A stretch of DNA of 64,000 nucleotides from contig CAXKVR010000094.1 in assembly GCA_964058845.1 (NCBI GenBank), positions 97,202 to 161,201 on the forward strand, in the 5' to 3' direction. Every line of letters starts with the position of its first letter. Position 1 is the first letter of the stretch. The notes below the pieces were generated by a model. The model saw nothing but the letters and a program-made list of their open reading frames with translations. It made no database searches and had not been told where the DNA came from. This stretch comes from Carex sylvatica. Lineage: Eukaryota > Streptophyta > Magnoliopsida > Poales > Cyperaceae. Positions 1 through 11,491 of this stretch are shown one piece after another. The position numbers and the translations under genes were made by a program.

Positions 1-559
1 ACTAAAAAGTTTGGGAGGTGGTGGACGTATGTGGGACATTTTTTTTTTTTGAAAGATAGCCGAGCAGTGGCTGCCAGGTTATGTATTTATAATAGGGTTC
101 CAACAAACAGCTTACACCATGCATCCAGTATTTCATCGTGCCTCACACTAGCACCATATGCATTCTCAGAAAAAGAACAGAGTTGCAACAAAAATATAAT
201 TGCAACAAAAATCCAAAAAACTAAGAACTAAAAACAGAGATCCTTTGCCTCCTTCTCTTAATTGCTTTCTTCCAGAGTGTTGCCTCCTCCACTAGCCAGC
301 GTAGCACCACATCTGGTAATATAAATCTGTTCTCAAAGATTCTCATATTACACTATCTCCAAATGAACCATAGGGTGACTGAGAAGAATACATGCCATTC
401 AGTTTTCAAACTTGGGATGGTTGCCTGCCAACTCATCCTCCAAGTCTCTTGTATAGTAGGGCCCACAACCAGTATTTGCACACCTAAATAGTCATTCAAC
501 CTGCTCCAAAGCTCACCTGCATATGAACATGTAAAAAATAGATGAAGCCCTATTTCAAG

Positions 560-1425
560 CTAGCTTTGCTGACACATGGGACACCGATCAGTCTGGCAGT
601 TAAAATTCATGCGCCTCATAACCTCTCTAGTTAGCAATTTGTCCCTTAATATGAGGAATAGGAAGATCTTTGTTGAGCTTGGTAGGTAGTGACCAGATAT
701 ATCTGAATTCCCATTTTTCAAGCCCAATTCCTGCCAAAGTTTTGTCGGCCGACGCCGCACTGTACCTCATATTTGGAGTTGCATTCCACAGTAACTCATC
801 TGAGGAGTCTTGTAATTCAGGTAGGGTGTATGGAGTTGGCAATGAGGCTACAGCGTCAGCCAGAGACCAAGCATGGTTTTGTTGTCTACCTCCCATATTA
901 ACAATAGGTTCAGGGCCCCAACTGTCATACCAGTAAGAAATTCTATGGCCATCACCTATTAACCACTCTATGAACGCAAGGAAGATGTGCCTTACGGAGA
1001 TCAACTGGGTCCAAAAGAAAGAGCTTCTATTAGATAACAGTAAAGGGCATTCTCTATAATTTCATTGCCAACAAATTCTGATCAACCATGAGGACCACAT
1101 TGATGATTGATCATTGTAAAATTTCCACCACCACCTAAGGAGCAATGAAATATTCCTAAGATGAAGATCCGAGAGACCCATACCCCCCCCAAGTAATAGG
1201 TGTGCATACAAGTCCCAAATTGCATAGAGAGATGATTCTATTGTGATGAGTTGTATTCCTCCACAAAAGCCTTCGTCTTGCTCTATCTATCCTTGCTATG
1301 ACCCACTGGGGTAGTAGGAAGCAAATCATGTAGTACGTCGGGATGCTAGACAACACCGATTGCACCAGTTCTTTTCTCCCCCCTACTGAGAAGTTTTGAC
1401 TGCCATCCATCAAGTCTTTTCTCAA
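560..1425 (-). pseudogene. LINE-A ORF2 C-terminus: RT connection and zf-RVT
   Basis: Three short overlapping frames together encode the end of a plant LINE ORF2. 1156-1425 has the post-RT connection with LVQSVLSSIPTYYMICFLLP. 627-1004 has the region with WYDSWGP and a tryptophan-rich segment. 560-760 ends with a zinc-binding motif (DRCPMCQQS) typical of zf-RVT. The frame changes show several indels. Downstream, 51-559 is the 3'UTR and tail. Confidence 0.75.
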
Positions 1426-2461
1426 TCTTTTCCACCAGAGGAAGATACATTTGTTTGGTTGGTTTCCTGATCGTGAGTGGCATTCCCAGATAAGTAATCG
1501 GGAAGTCAGTCCTGTTGCATCCCAGAACCGCTTGTATCCAGTCCATATCCATCAGAGAAATGTTTATGGGGATAAAAGTGCTTTTACAGAAATTCACCCT
1601 AAGACTCGATGCCTTTGTAAACAATATGAGTATGAGTTTGAACGTGATTAGCGTGGTGATATTAGCACTAGCAATGATTGATGTGTCACCGACGTATTGC
1701 AGCGCTATAATTGACTCGGATAGTTTGGTTGCTAGTGGTGTGTCCAGCAGATTATTGGCTGCCTGAACCATCCTTTGAGAAGTGTCCACTGCAATATTGA
1801 ACAACATTGGTGAAAGTGGGTCCCCCTGACGGAGCCCCTGCTTATGAAGAAAAGGCTCAGAAGCTTCACCATTAATGCACAACCTAGAGGAGGAAGTTGA
1901 CCAGATTTCTGAGATCCAAGTTAGCCACCTATTTGGGAATCCTCTAGCCCTCATGACTCGAATCATGTATGCCCACTCAATCGAGTCAAACGCCTTCTTA
2001 AAATCAATTTTTGCGAAGACGACCGGTTTACCATTGTGATCGATATGGTGTAGTAGCTCCCGTGTGGTTGCAAAATTCTCTGAAATTTGATGGCCATGCA
2101 CAAAGGTCGTTTGATTCTTTGAGATTAAATTCGGGAGCACTAACCTAAGCCCATTGCTTAGGATTTTAGAGAGGAGTTTAGGAATAAGGCTGAGCACGCT
2201 AATCGGTTGGAAGTCCAAAGTGTTTGTCGGTTGGTCAACCTTTGGAATCATGATTATATTCGCCACATTGAACTCCTCTAGTTGTAGTCTGTTTTTATAA
2301 AACTCATCCAACAAATGGTAAATTTCTGATTTTAGCTCAGTCCAATACACCTTAATGAATTCATTTAGAAGACCGTCGGATCCCGAGGCCTTGTTATTGG
2401 AAAGTTGTCTAACTGCCACATCTATCTCCTCACAAGTAAATCTAACTAGTAGGTTTAGCAA
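1346..2461 (-). pseudogene. LINE-A ORF2, reverse transcriptase domain
   Basis: A 371-codon segment, in frame with the upstream endonuclease. It carries RT signatures in order: NKASGSDGLLNEF, IDFKKAFDSIEW (motif A) and GLRQGDPLSPMLF (motif B). Motif C, normally YADD, reads QYVGDTS, so the first aspartate of the pair is lost. After about 1430 the frame shifts, and the connection region continues at 1156-1425 in another frame. The copy is inactive on sequence grounds. Confidence 0.88.
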
Positions 2462-2677
2462 GCAAGGATTCTAAGGATAGAGTACCTCTGGATGAAAATT
2501 TAGTACCTCTGAGTTAGTTCCCAAAGTAGACCGCATAGAAATAGTGAAAACCTCTCTCATAAAGTTCTCATCAGTTACTATTTTCCCCTCATGTTCAATT
2601 TGAGATACCAAGTTCCTACGCAGCCTACCCGAAGCTAAAGCGTGAAAAAACCAAGTATTCCAGTCCCCCTCTGCAAT

Positions 2678-3733
2678 CTAGTTGCAACGAGATCGTTGTT
2701 TCCATCTAGATTCAATGTTGTTTGCTAATTCGAAGGCTCTTTCTTTGATCATTTTGCTCAAACCGAATTCATTCAGAAACAAAGCCCTTTTTTCCTCAAT
2801 CTGATCAAAGAAAAGAATTGATTTCTTGCAATTCTCCAGGTGTTTTTCCATCACACCAAAGGACTGAGAGTGCCATGTGCATAGTGCTCTATGCAAAATC
2901 GCCACTTTTGTATGAAACCTTGTCATACCATCGGCTTGATTTGCTGGAATATTTGGCCATAAGTTCTTCACCATTAACTTTGGCTGTTGGTATCTGAACC
3001 AAAAAGATTCAAATTGGAACCACTTCTTTCTCTGATGTAAACCCTTACATGAGAGCATAAGTGGGGCATGATCCGAGACAAGAATTTCAAGTGCGTCAAG
3101 GTGAACAATCGGGTACGCTATTACCCAATAAGTAGTGACCAAAATTCTGTCTAATTTAGAAAGAATCGGCTGCGGCCTTTTATTAGTCCATGTGAAACAT
3201 CTATTCCTTAAAGGAATATCTAAGATAGCAATATCAGCAATGAGTTGATTGAACAAATCCATCAAGGCAAAATTGTGATTCATTGTTGAGTGATCCATAA
3301 GCCATCTCGTCAGGTTGAAGTTCCCAGCAAGGATCCAGTGTTGAGTCGTTAAGGTGGCTACGAAATGGAGTTCCTCAATAAAGGCCGGCTTGAGCATGTC
3401 ATCCGTTGGGCCATAAGCATTGGTGACCCAAAAGAGATGGCCCGAATCGGTTCTCTGCAAGAGAGCTGAAACCGTGTATTTCGTTGACCATGATTTTATT
3501 AGTTTGATTGAGCGTCGCCAAGCAATCAAAATTCCTCCTGTTGAATTTCTTGCGAGATTGTAAGCAACCTCAAGGCTGAAAAAAGAAGGTAAAAATCGAA
3601 ACAATTGAGAAAGCTCAAGAGAATTGCACTTTGTTTCTTGTAAAAGCACCACTTCACATCTTGCATTTTTGATAATATTCCTCACCACATTACACTTTTC
3701 ATTGAGACCCAAACCTCTAACATTCCATGACAA
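2678..3733 (-). pseudogene. LINE-A ORF2, endonuclease domain
   Basis: A 351-codon segment with the exonuclease-endonuclease-phosphatase fold. It starts with SWNVRGLG, has the metal-binding glutamate in LLQETKC, and ends the domain with SDHAPL. The usual GDFN motif reads AGNFNLTR, so the catalytic aspartate is replaced by asparagine. The frame ends at a TAG (2678-2680). The same frame continues into the RT segment, so ORF2 was originally continuous. In intact elements this domain nicks the target for target-primed reverse transcription. Confidence 0.85.
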
Positions 3734-3809
3734 TAATTTAAACTTTTTGTAATTTATTAATAACTAATTAAAACACATCATATCACATTATGAGATGACT
3801 TAGCTGAGC

Positions 3810-4049
3810 TTAGTCCATCTCAACCTCGATGTCGAGGTCCTCTGCCGAGTCCAAATGAAGGTCTGGGCCCTCCATTTCCTGATTCGAATCATCATTAATT
3901 TCATTTGGATAATTTCCATCAGTATCATGCATTTTCTTTTTGCCAACTGTGATTTTGCGTTGGAAGTTATCTTCCATCAAGGCCCGTTCTACCTCCTCTG
4001 TGTTAAATCCACAGTCCCTTGCAATTTTCTCACTTAACCCATATTGCAC
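3810..4049 (-). pseudogene. Frameshifted C-terminal piece of LINE-A ORF1
   Basis: A 79-codon acidic segment lies between ORF1 and the endonuclease start of LINE-A, in a different frame from the main ORF1. It contains a UBA-like stretch (ARDCGFNTEEVERALME) followed by an Asp/Glu-rich tail. It probably continues ORF1 beyond a frameshift between 4210 and 4049. No independent function is proposed. Confidence 0.5.
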
Positions 4050-4209
4050 CTGTACCTCGTAAAAGCCCTTCGCATTTAATTTTACTTCAACCCTTCTTGA
4101 GTTGTCATGAGCCTACCGCCTGGACGAGCCCGATTTCTGGGTCGCCTTCTTGAATGGCACTTTCCCAGAAGGTGGTAAACTCAGTTTGGGCCTTTGATGG
4201 GCCTGTGCC

Positions 4210-6003
4210 TCATGTGTAATCTTCCCCCCTTTGTTTTTTTCTTGGGCAGCAATCGAGGCGACTAACTTTTCTTTTGTTTCTTTGTGCAGGCTGGCGAACA
4301 GGTCGGGTACGGTCAGACTGACGATTGATATCAGTCCTCGAACTCGCAGAAGGTTTCTGTATATAGATGTCAGGCCTCGGTATGGGGTCCTTCGGTAGAC
4401 TCATTTTTTTAGGATGATTTTGTTGGAGGATTCGAACCGGAGTTGTGATCTTTTGTGGCATAATTTGCTTGACATTGCACGTGCTCTTTTTTTTTGCCTT
4501 TGGCTGACCCGATTCATCATTCGCTCCAAAGTTAGTGGATGAGATGGGTCTTGTCTGAGTGGTGATCAGGTGTGTAGTTGTCTTTGTCTGACCCGTTTCC
4601 CACCGATTTTCCTGACCCGCCACATGAGGCGTTCCACTAGAGCTTGCTTGAGTGTCACGAAGTTGAAGAAGGTTTTCGGTATGTGCAATGGTCATCGCCA
4701 GCATCTTGGTCCCAGCAAGGAAGCCTTGTATCTCCTCCGGTAAGGATGTCGGATCCAAACCCTTGCATAGGTCATGTAACACACCTCTGGAGAGATAGAT
4801 GAGGTCCTCAGAAGCCTGCTTCGGCTTACCTACCGGCTTATTGTATTTAGGCTTGTACTTTGGGAGGTCTGCCGGAGAGTATAGAGGTGCTCGAATCCAG
4901 TTGTTCGTGCGAACTTTGACAATAGACTCTAAGCCCACTGCATGGAGCTCAAGATCGTTCGGTATGCGCTCTAGGAGGTCCACCGCCACTACCACAGTCC
5001 AAAGAGATAGATTTGGCGCTCCCTACTGAGGTATGGTGCCAAGAAACGTTCCAAAGGTGCTCACTGCGCCCTCAATAATCCTGTCTCTACGAAGATGCGG
5101 TGGTACATCCATTAAGGTAAGCAAAGCCTTATATTCCGGTATGACTAGGCGTGCTCCATCTAATGGAGACCAAGGCTGAAATGAGAATTCCGCATCCCAG
5201 AGGTCTGGGCAGGAAGCCTGAATGAAGGTTTCTGGCGCTACTCCAGGAGACAGGACAATCAGAAAACGGTCCCTGTCTAGAATGCCAATGGATATGTTAG
5301 CCTCTTCAACTAGTTGAGTCCTCTTTGCAAATTTAGCCACGTCCATCGGTTTGAACCCTAACTCAAGGCCGTGAGTATCAAACACCACACCATTGTTAAG
5401 TCTCTGAACTTCTGATAGGAATGCTGGATCCTGGTTGGTGAAGTATGCTAACATCTTTGGCCTGTTGCTCGGTAAAGATGGTGCTGCCAGTGGGCATTGT
5501 TTGAGGAGGAGGTCATCGTATGGCTTAGCGCCAGCGTTTGCTGGGTTGACAGGCTTAGGTTTGTTTGCATAATAAGGTATCATCGCCGGGTTTAGCATCT
5601 TGGTCGTGCAGCGGAAGCCCGTGTGACCCTGACCCCAACATTTCCCACAACGCATCGGGTTTCTACAGGCAGCCGAGCTGTGACCGGTCCGGCAACAACG
5701 AAAACAACGTCCCCGCCATTCAGAGAACTGTGCCGAAGGGGGAAAGCGAAGATGGGTTGGGCTATGAGGTGAGATGTAGAAGGTCGCTTGTGAAGGCGGT
5801 GGGGATGAAGGTGGGGATGGAGTATTCATGGTGTTTGTGAAATGGGCTTTCTGTCTTTGGGTCTGTGTAGGATTTGGAGGAGATGAGATAGCTTGGGTAT
5901 GTAGAGGGCGCGTGGAGTAGGGGATGTAGGCTAGGGGTTGGGGGAGTGATTGGGTTGGAGGCGCCGCCGTTGATACACCACCTTTGCGCCTAGTGACCAT
6001 CAT
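4210..6003 (-). pseudogene. LINE-A ORF1 (nucleic-acid-binding gag-like protein), one in-frame stop
   Basis: The ATG at 6003 opens a 326-codon frame ending at an amber codon (5023-5025). The same frame then stays open to 4210, so this was one protein of roughly 590 residues. The N-terminus is Pro/Ser/Thr-rich. Near residue 100 there is a Cys/His cluster of the form CFRCCRTGHSSAAC followed by CGKCWGQGHTGFRC, which is a tandem CCHC knuckle. The C-terminal half is basic and low complexity. In plant L1 elements ORF1 binds the element RNA. A further acidic piece of the same protein is displaced by a frameshift at 3810-4049. Confidence 0.8.
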
Positions 6004-7333
6004 CCATTTGCTCCCTATCTTTTTGCGTCCTTGAGTGTTAAGTACTCAGAGTCTCAGACACACACTCAGCTTGAATTTCGGTGTGGGACATTGCTCCTTA
6101 AAAATATTATAACTTGGCTGGTATGGATTGCATCGAAAACCAAATACCAAAAACCAACAAACCCGAGTTACAAATTCTTTATGATAATTTATGTAGTCTG
6201 ACTAGTGTCTTAACGTTTGAATTTTAATACAAGTCTGAACAGTTCAAAATTTATCGAATTGATTTCGAACGAATAATACAAATTGTTCAAGCCAATTTCA
6301 TTCATAAGAGCTTCATTTAAATATATATTTTTCTAATTTCTAATTTATATAGTATCAAGTCTAACAATAAAATATAATGAAAATTGAAATTTTGCAGTTA
6401 ATTTTAATATATTAATTTTTGATTATTTTATACTGCTTGATTTTATATCCAATGAACTAGAAAATTTTTTTATGTAAATATATTATTTGTGAGATAGATT
6501 GATTTGAATATGTATAGTCTTGCCGTTGGGCATGTTAGATTGAAACATGGATTAAATTACGCAGATAGCCCCTAAGGTATCATTCAAATTTCATTTTTGT
6601 TCTTGAAGTACTAATAAAAGATTTCCTGTGCGTCCATAAAATTTTAATTTGTGGGACATTGATCCTTTCTTTTCCATCAATTTTTTATTTATTTTTAATT
6701 TGTATTCAAATGGTCGAAGAGCTAGCATCAATCCAGAACTTAGATGAAAGTAGTTCGATGTTATGATATAAATATTGTTGTTTAAATTAATTTAGGATCA
6801 CATGGACTTCAATAGAACAATTATTTGATTGATACGTGATGTTATGGATATCTATATATCTATATATGTTATTTGTATTGCTTATACGACTGCATGAATT
6901 TTATTTGCAATGCCAAACGAGATGGATGAAAATGTTAATTTCTTAATGGATATTAAGGCTTGAACGAATTTAGTACAAATTTAACATTTTGAAGGACTTA
7001 TCAAATACTTTTGAAAACTTGAGGACCAAAAAAAGAAAAAAAAAATAGTATATATTAAGTACAGTGTATATACTATTATGACGTTGCATTTTGATATTAT
7101 GCTCTCCAGTGTATCCTTCAAAAGATATACTAAACCTGTATAGCTAAATCCATATTTATTATAATCATTCAATTCAGACAGACACATAGTGTGTCTAAAG
7201 GTGAGGTGGTATATATTTATTAATAAATGCGTACATTGCATCTATATATTAATTAATTGTTTCCCAAAGTACATAGAAATATAATTAGTTTTGATTATTA
7301 TCATAAAATTTTAAATTTTAACATCTATTACCT

Positions 7334-7346
7334 CTATATATATATA
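7334..7346 (+). promoter_or_regulatory. TATA box of neprosin-like copy 1
   Basis: A run CTATATATATATA followed by CCCCC sits about 55-65 bp upstream of the ATG at 7399. An equivalent, shorter TATA stretch occurs at the same relative place in copy 2. Position and conservation between duplicates support a core promoter. No transcription start evidence is available. Confidence 0.6.
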
Positions 7347-7398
7347 CCCCCACACAATATACTGTCCTAACACGAATTAATTAATTATAATCTGAATC

Positions 7399-9881
7399 AT
7401 GGCTTCTAACAGTGCCTTCACTTTACTTTTGCTTCTTTCTTTTGCATCTTCCATCCTCCAAATTAGAGGAAAAGACCCATCCCAGCATGGAGATAATGAA
7501 TATAAGTGGCAGGTATATCGTGTGCATTCTTTTTAATCTTTTAATCAATAGCATTTATCTTCCTCATTGTCCAACTATCTTTTTATTTTTATGTGTATTT
7601 ATGCTTCCATTTTCGATAAGCGGGATAAAATGATGAAGGTTAAATTAAAATAAAAAGATAAATTGTTTGAGGTTATGGATATCTCTTTCTCTGTCCACGC
7701 ACAAAAAATAGACATTTCTTCTTCATTTGAATAAGAACTAAGAGCATAAAAGAACAATATTAAAAAATTATTAGTATCACTGAATGTTTGTAAATTTGTA
7801 ATTTCATCAAAATTATGAGCAACAACGAATTAAGAGTATGAGAGAACAAATTTAAAAAGATACAAGTTTTTATGTGTGAATAGTGAAAGTGATACAAATT
7901 AAACATAGTTGTTTTATTTTGACATTTGTGTTTCTAACTTATAAGGTGCTAAACTTTTAAAAATAAAGATATTTGAGGCTTTAACAAATTATTTTTCAGC
8001 CTTTAAAACTATATATGTAATAGCCAACGGTGCTAAATACAATATTGCCTTTAAAACTATTTCGGCCTATATATATATTCTTCAGGAACTTTTTAATTTG
8101 TAGGCCTACACTTATATTTTTCCTTCAAATTATAATGTGAAACAATTGACTTGAAGATTTTTTTTTGTTATTTTTCAGGGAAGTTTTCTATCAGGCCAGC
8201 GATGCAGTAATTCTTCAGGAAATTCATCTGTACTAAACATTGGAACACCATCCCAAACGAATTCCCATGTATATACACTTTTCCCTTTTTTAACAAATTA
8301 TCACTAGTTAGTCGTATTTTGTTGTTTATTATGCATTTATTTTAACATTTGTACATATTTGTTCCTGTAGTTTGCAAGTTACTCACTGACTGAGACTGAC
8401 TCAGCATTGCACGGCGTGAGAGCAAAAGTAACTTTATGGAAAATTCCAGATGTACAACCTATGTCAAGCAGTTCAGCTTATATAGCAGCTCACCACTTTG
8501 GGGGAAATGGGGGAGAGATGATCATCGCAGGAGTTCATGTGTGGCAAATTTGCCTCTTTTTTTTTTCAAATATTGAATTATTATTTTAGAACAACAATTG
8601 ATCAAAATGTGATTCATACTTCATCTAAACATTAAACAAAACAAACCAATTAAAAAGAAGAAGAATGTCAAGTTGCTAAAGAACTAGGTTCCAGTAATTC
8701 TTTAAATTTAGCAATGATAACTTTGTTTAACTCAGAACTAATAGTAGGTTCTAAAATTATTATTGAATGGCAGGTGGATCCAGGTCTATACAAAAACTAC
8801 GATCTTCGTTTCTTCACATATTGGGTAAGAGCACAACTGCTAAGCAAGAGCTATGAGCCCCTTTTCATCCCATATTACTTGTTGTATTTGTAGTTTCACT
8901 AATGAGTACCAGTATCTTTAACGAAACTTGGGTCATGTCTGGGTATGATTTTAAAATTTAAACAGAGGATACAAACTAATAATTTAATTGATTGTTGTAG
9001 AATTCGGGCATGAAGGGTTGCTTCAATGTGAACTGCCCCGGGTTTGTAGTAGCAGATGGTGCGAACCTTTATCCAGGGCAAGCGTTGACTCCACTATCGA
9101 CTTATGGCGGGCCTGAGAGATACATTACAATTAGGATTAAAAAGGTCTTTATGATGATATGCCAGCAAAAACTTAGATAAATACATGTTTGCTTGAATAA
9201 AATTAGGTACTTGTTGTTACGTCTCTCGTACCAGAAAACCAACTTGCTTTGGCCAATTAACTAACACCTAGAGTGAAGCACAAAAATAATTCTGTACCAC
9301 TACTGGTACAAGAAGAAAATGACAGCAATTCAGCAAATTAAGAACAGATATTTAATGCAACTAGTACAAACGCAAAAGTTATCTCATTTCAAGGTTATGC
9401 AGTTATTTTACAACAAAAATTAGAGGAAACTCTACTACGGTACTACCTTTGACTGTTTCATTATTATTGAAAATTTTAGGATCAAGATACCGGTGATTGG
9501 TCATTATACACAGAAGATCAAGGAGGCCCCATCGGTGGGATGACATTGTTAGGATGGTGGCCGAAGACTCTCTTCATCGGTTTATCTTCCCATGCAACTT
9601 TAGTTGAATGGACCGGAACTGTCGTCCACCCTGAAACAGAGAGAAGTCCTTCAATGGGCAGCGGGCACTTCTCAAACGAGCTTAACAGCAAAGCCGCATC
9701 GTTCAAACAAATTTTTGCATTCAATATACACGGAGGAGTAATTGATCCCGAGCCTGATGCGGTAACTCCTTTCATGGATAGAAAAGATTGTTATACTATG
9801 TCTTCTTTGTATCACTCTGAACATTCAGACGGTAATCATTTTTTTTATGGCGGACCTGGCGGCTGCTCTGAGAAAAAGTGA
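7399..9881 (+). CDS. Secreted neprosin-domain (DUF239) protein, copy 1
   Basis: Six phase-0 exons: 7399-7512, 8179-8268, 8371-8538, 8774-8824, 9001-9144 and 9480-9881, giving 322 residues. Exon 1 encodes a hydrophobic signal peptide (MASNSAFTLLLLLSF). Neprosin signatures follow: AKVTLWK, YKNYDLRFFTYW, CFNVNCPGFV, STYGGPERY, GWWPKTLF, MGSGHF and FFYGGPGGC at the C-terminus. Neprosins are plant glutamic endopeptidases acting outside the cell. This protein is shorter than the usual roughly 400 residues because the N-terminal activation-peptide domain is absent. Where the family usually has an EAGW motif it has IAGV (residue 120), while the second expected catalytic glutamate is kept in VEWTG (residue 232). 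Activity is therefore doubtful. All splice sites are GT-AG and agree with copy 2. Confidence 0.88.
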
Positions 9882-10098
9882 AGATACTTTTGTTATCCAG
9901 AAGTTGTTCTTTAAAATCTAATAATACCGCTTGGTCTTAATTTAGTACATGTCAAGTCAGTTTTTATATAATATTTTTTATTTAAATTAAATGGAATTTT
10001 TATATTATATTCTTTCAAGAAAAAAAGAAGTATAGCATGTTTTAAATAGTCATAACAAGACACTTGAGTTGATAATTGGGTAAATCTGTTCCAATGCC

Positions 10099-10407
10099 AA
10101 ACACCGTGTAGGACGTGTGTTAAAATTATATACAGTTTTTTTTTATTAAAAACTATGTAGGATGTGTATTTTTATACACAGTTTTACTTAAAAAACCTCT
10201 TATGATCACTTTTGACAAAAAAAAGAAGAATATTGTACATGGTTTTCAATAAAAAAAACCATGTAGGATTAGTGTTTTTGTACACGGTTAAAAAAACAGT
10301 GTAAAATTTAGCGAAAAATTGTGCACGACTCCTGTAGACAGTTCAAAAATCATGTAAAAGTGCGCTTTTTTTACCGTGGTTAATTAGTGGTGTTTTTTGT
10401 ACTAGTG
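10099..10407. mobile_element. CACTA-type transposon end (remnant)
   Basis: The right edge reads, on the reverse strand, CACTAGTACAAAAAACACCA, a typical terminus of plant CACTA (En/Spm) elements. Inside are several inverted and direct copies of a short subterminal motif, such as ACCATGTAGGA, ACACGGTT and CACCGTGTAGGA. The left edge falls exactly where the 3' flank of neprosin copy 1 stops matching that of copy 2. Only one terminus is recognisable, so it is probably a truncated element. Confidence 0.65.
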
Positions 10408-10423
10408 ACGATTTAGATTTTTC

Positions 10424-10600
10424 GTTTAAGAACTATTCGATATGATTTGGAGGTTGTTAGACTTCCATTGATATCCTAACTAAAATATGGAGTAATTGTA
10501 ATTGTTGTTTAAGAACTATATAATGTAATTGTAATTGTAATTGTTATTTAAGAACTATGTGATGTAATTGTAATTGTTGTTTAAGAACTATTCGATGATA
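10424..10600. repeat. Degenerate short tandem repeat
   Basis: Four copies of TTTAAGAACTAT followed by a variable ATG-containing stretch, interspersed with GTAATTGTAATTGTT. They fill the gap between the CACTA remnant and the start of the second duplication unit. No coding potential. Confidence 0.6.
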
Positions 10601-11430
10601 TGATGTGTATAATCTTGCCGTTGGGCGTGTTAGGTTAAAACGTGGAGTAAATTACGCAGATAGTCCCCAAGGTATATCATTCAAATTTCATTTTTGTTCT
10701 AGTACTAAAAGATTCCTGTGCGTCGATATATAAATTTGAATTTGTCTTCAAATGTTCAAAGCGCTAGCATCAATTCAAAAATTAGATGAATGTTCAATGT
10801 TAAGATCTAAATATTGTTGTTTTAATTAATTTAGGATCACATGGACTTGAATATAACATTTATTTGATTCATATATACGTGATAATTAATATTGTGGATA
10901 ATAATATTACTATTTATGTTATTTGTATTGTTTTACGGCTGCATGAATTGTATTTGCAATGCCAAACAAGATGGATGAAAATGTTAATTTCTTAATGGAT
11001 ATTAAGGCTTGAAACAAATTTAGTACAAATTGAACATTTTGAAGGACTTATCAAATACTCTTGAAAACTTGAGGACCAAAAAAAAAATAGTGTATATTAA
11101 GTATACAGTGAAATAGTATATATTAAGTATACAGTGTCAGTAATTTATTTCAAAAGATATCTAGATTAACAATATGACGTTGGATTTTGATATTATGCTG
11201 TCCAAGTGTCCAGTGCATCCTTCAAAAGATATACTAAATATGTAAAGCTAAATCATATCCATATTTATTATAATCATTCAATTCAGACACACAGTGTGTC
11301 TAAGGTGATCGAGGTGATCTATTTTTTGATAAATGCGTACATTGCTTAATAATTTGTTTCCCAAAGTACGTAGAAATATAATTAGCTCTGATTATTATCC
11401 TAAAATTTTAAATTTTAACATCAATTACCT

Positions 11431-11440
11431 CTATATATAC
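11431..11440 (+). promoter_or_regulatory. TATA box of neprosin-like copy 2
   Basis: CTATATATAC followed by CCCC, about 55 bp upstream of the ATG at 11492 and aligned with the TATA box of copy 1. Confidence 0.55.
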
Positions 11441-11491
11441 CCCCATACAATACACTGTCCTAACACGAACTAATTAATTATAATCTGAATA

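Larger units (their letters stand above)
41..6081 (-). mobile_element. Near full-length L1-type LINE (LINE-A)
   Basis: A non-LTR retrotransposon read on the minus strand. The order is ORF1 with a CCHC zinc knuckle, then ORF2 with an AP-like endonuclease, reverse transcriptase and zf-RVT region, then a poly-A tail seen as poly-T at 41-50. An 11-bp direct repeat, TGTGGGACATT, flanks it at 30-40 and 6082-6092 and is read as the target-site duplication. The ORF1 ATG lies about 78 bp inside the 5' boundary, so the copy looks full length. Both ORFs carry stops and frameshifts, and catalytic motifs are mutated, so it cannot move by itself. Confidence 0.9.
6505..10098 (+). repeat. Tandem gene duplication, unit 1
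   Basis: This segment is repeated at 10597-14279 in the same orientation. Shared sequence includes the far upstream CTTGCCGTTGGGC motif, the promoter, all six exons and five introns of the neprosin-like gene, and about 200 bp of 3' flank up to CCAATGCCA. The copies differ by scattered substitutions and small indels, including within introns, so the duplication is not very recent. Boundaries are approximate. Confidence 0.8.

Noticed and set aside
9518..9775. Minus-strand frame opposite neprosin exon 6 (and its twin at 13630-13926)
   Set aside because: Antisense shadow of a well-supported exon; conserved only because the gene is duplicated.
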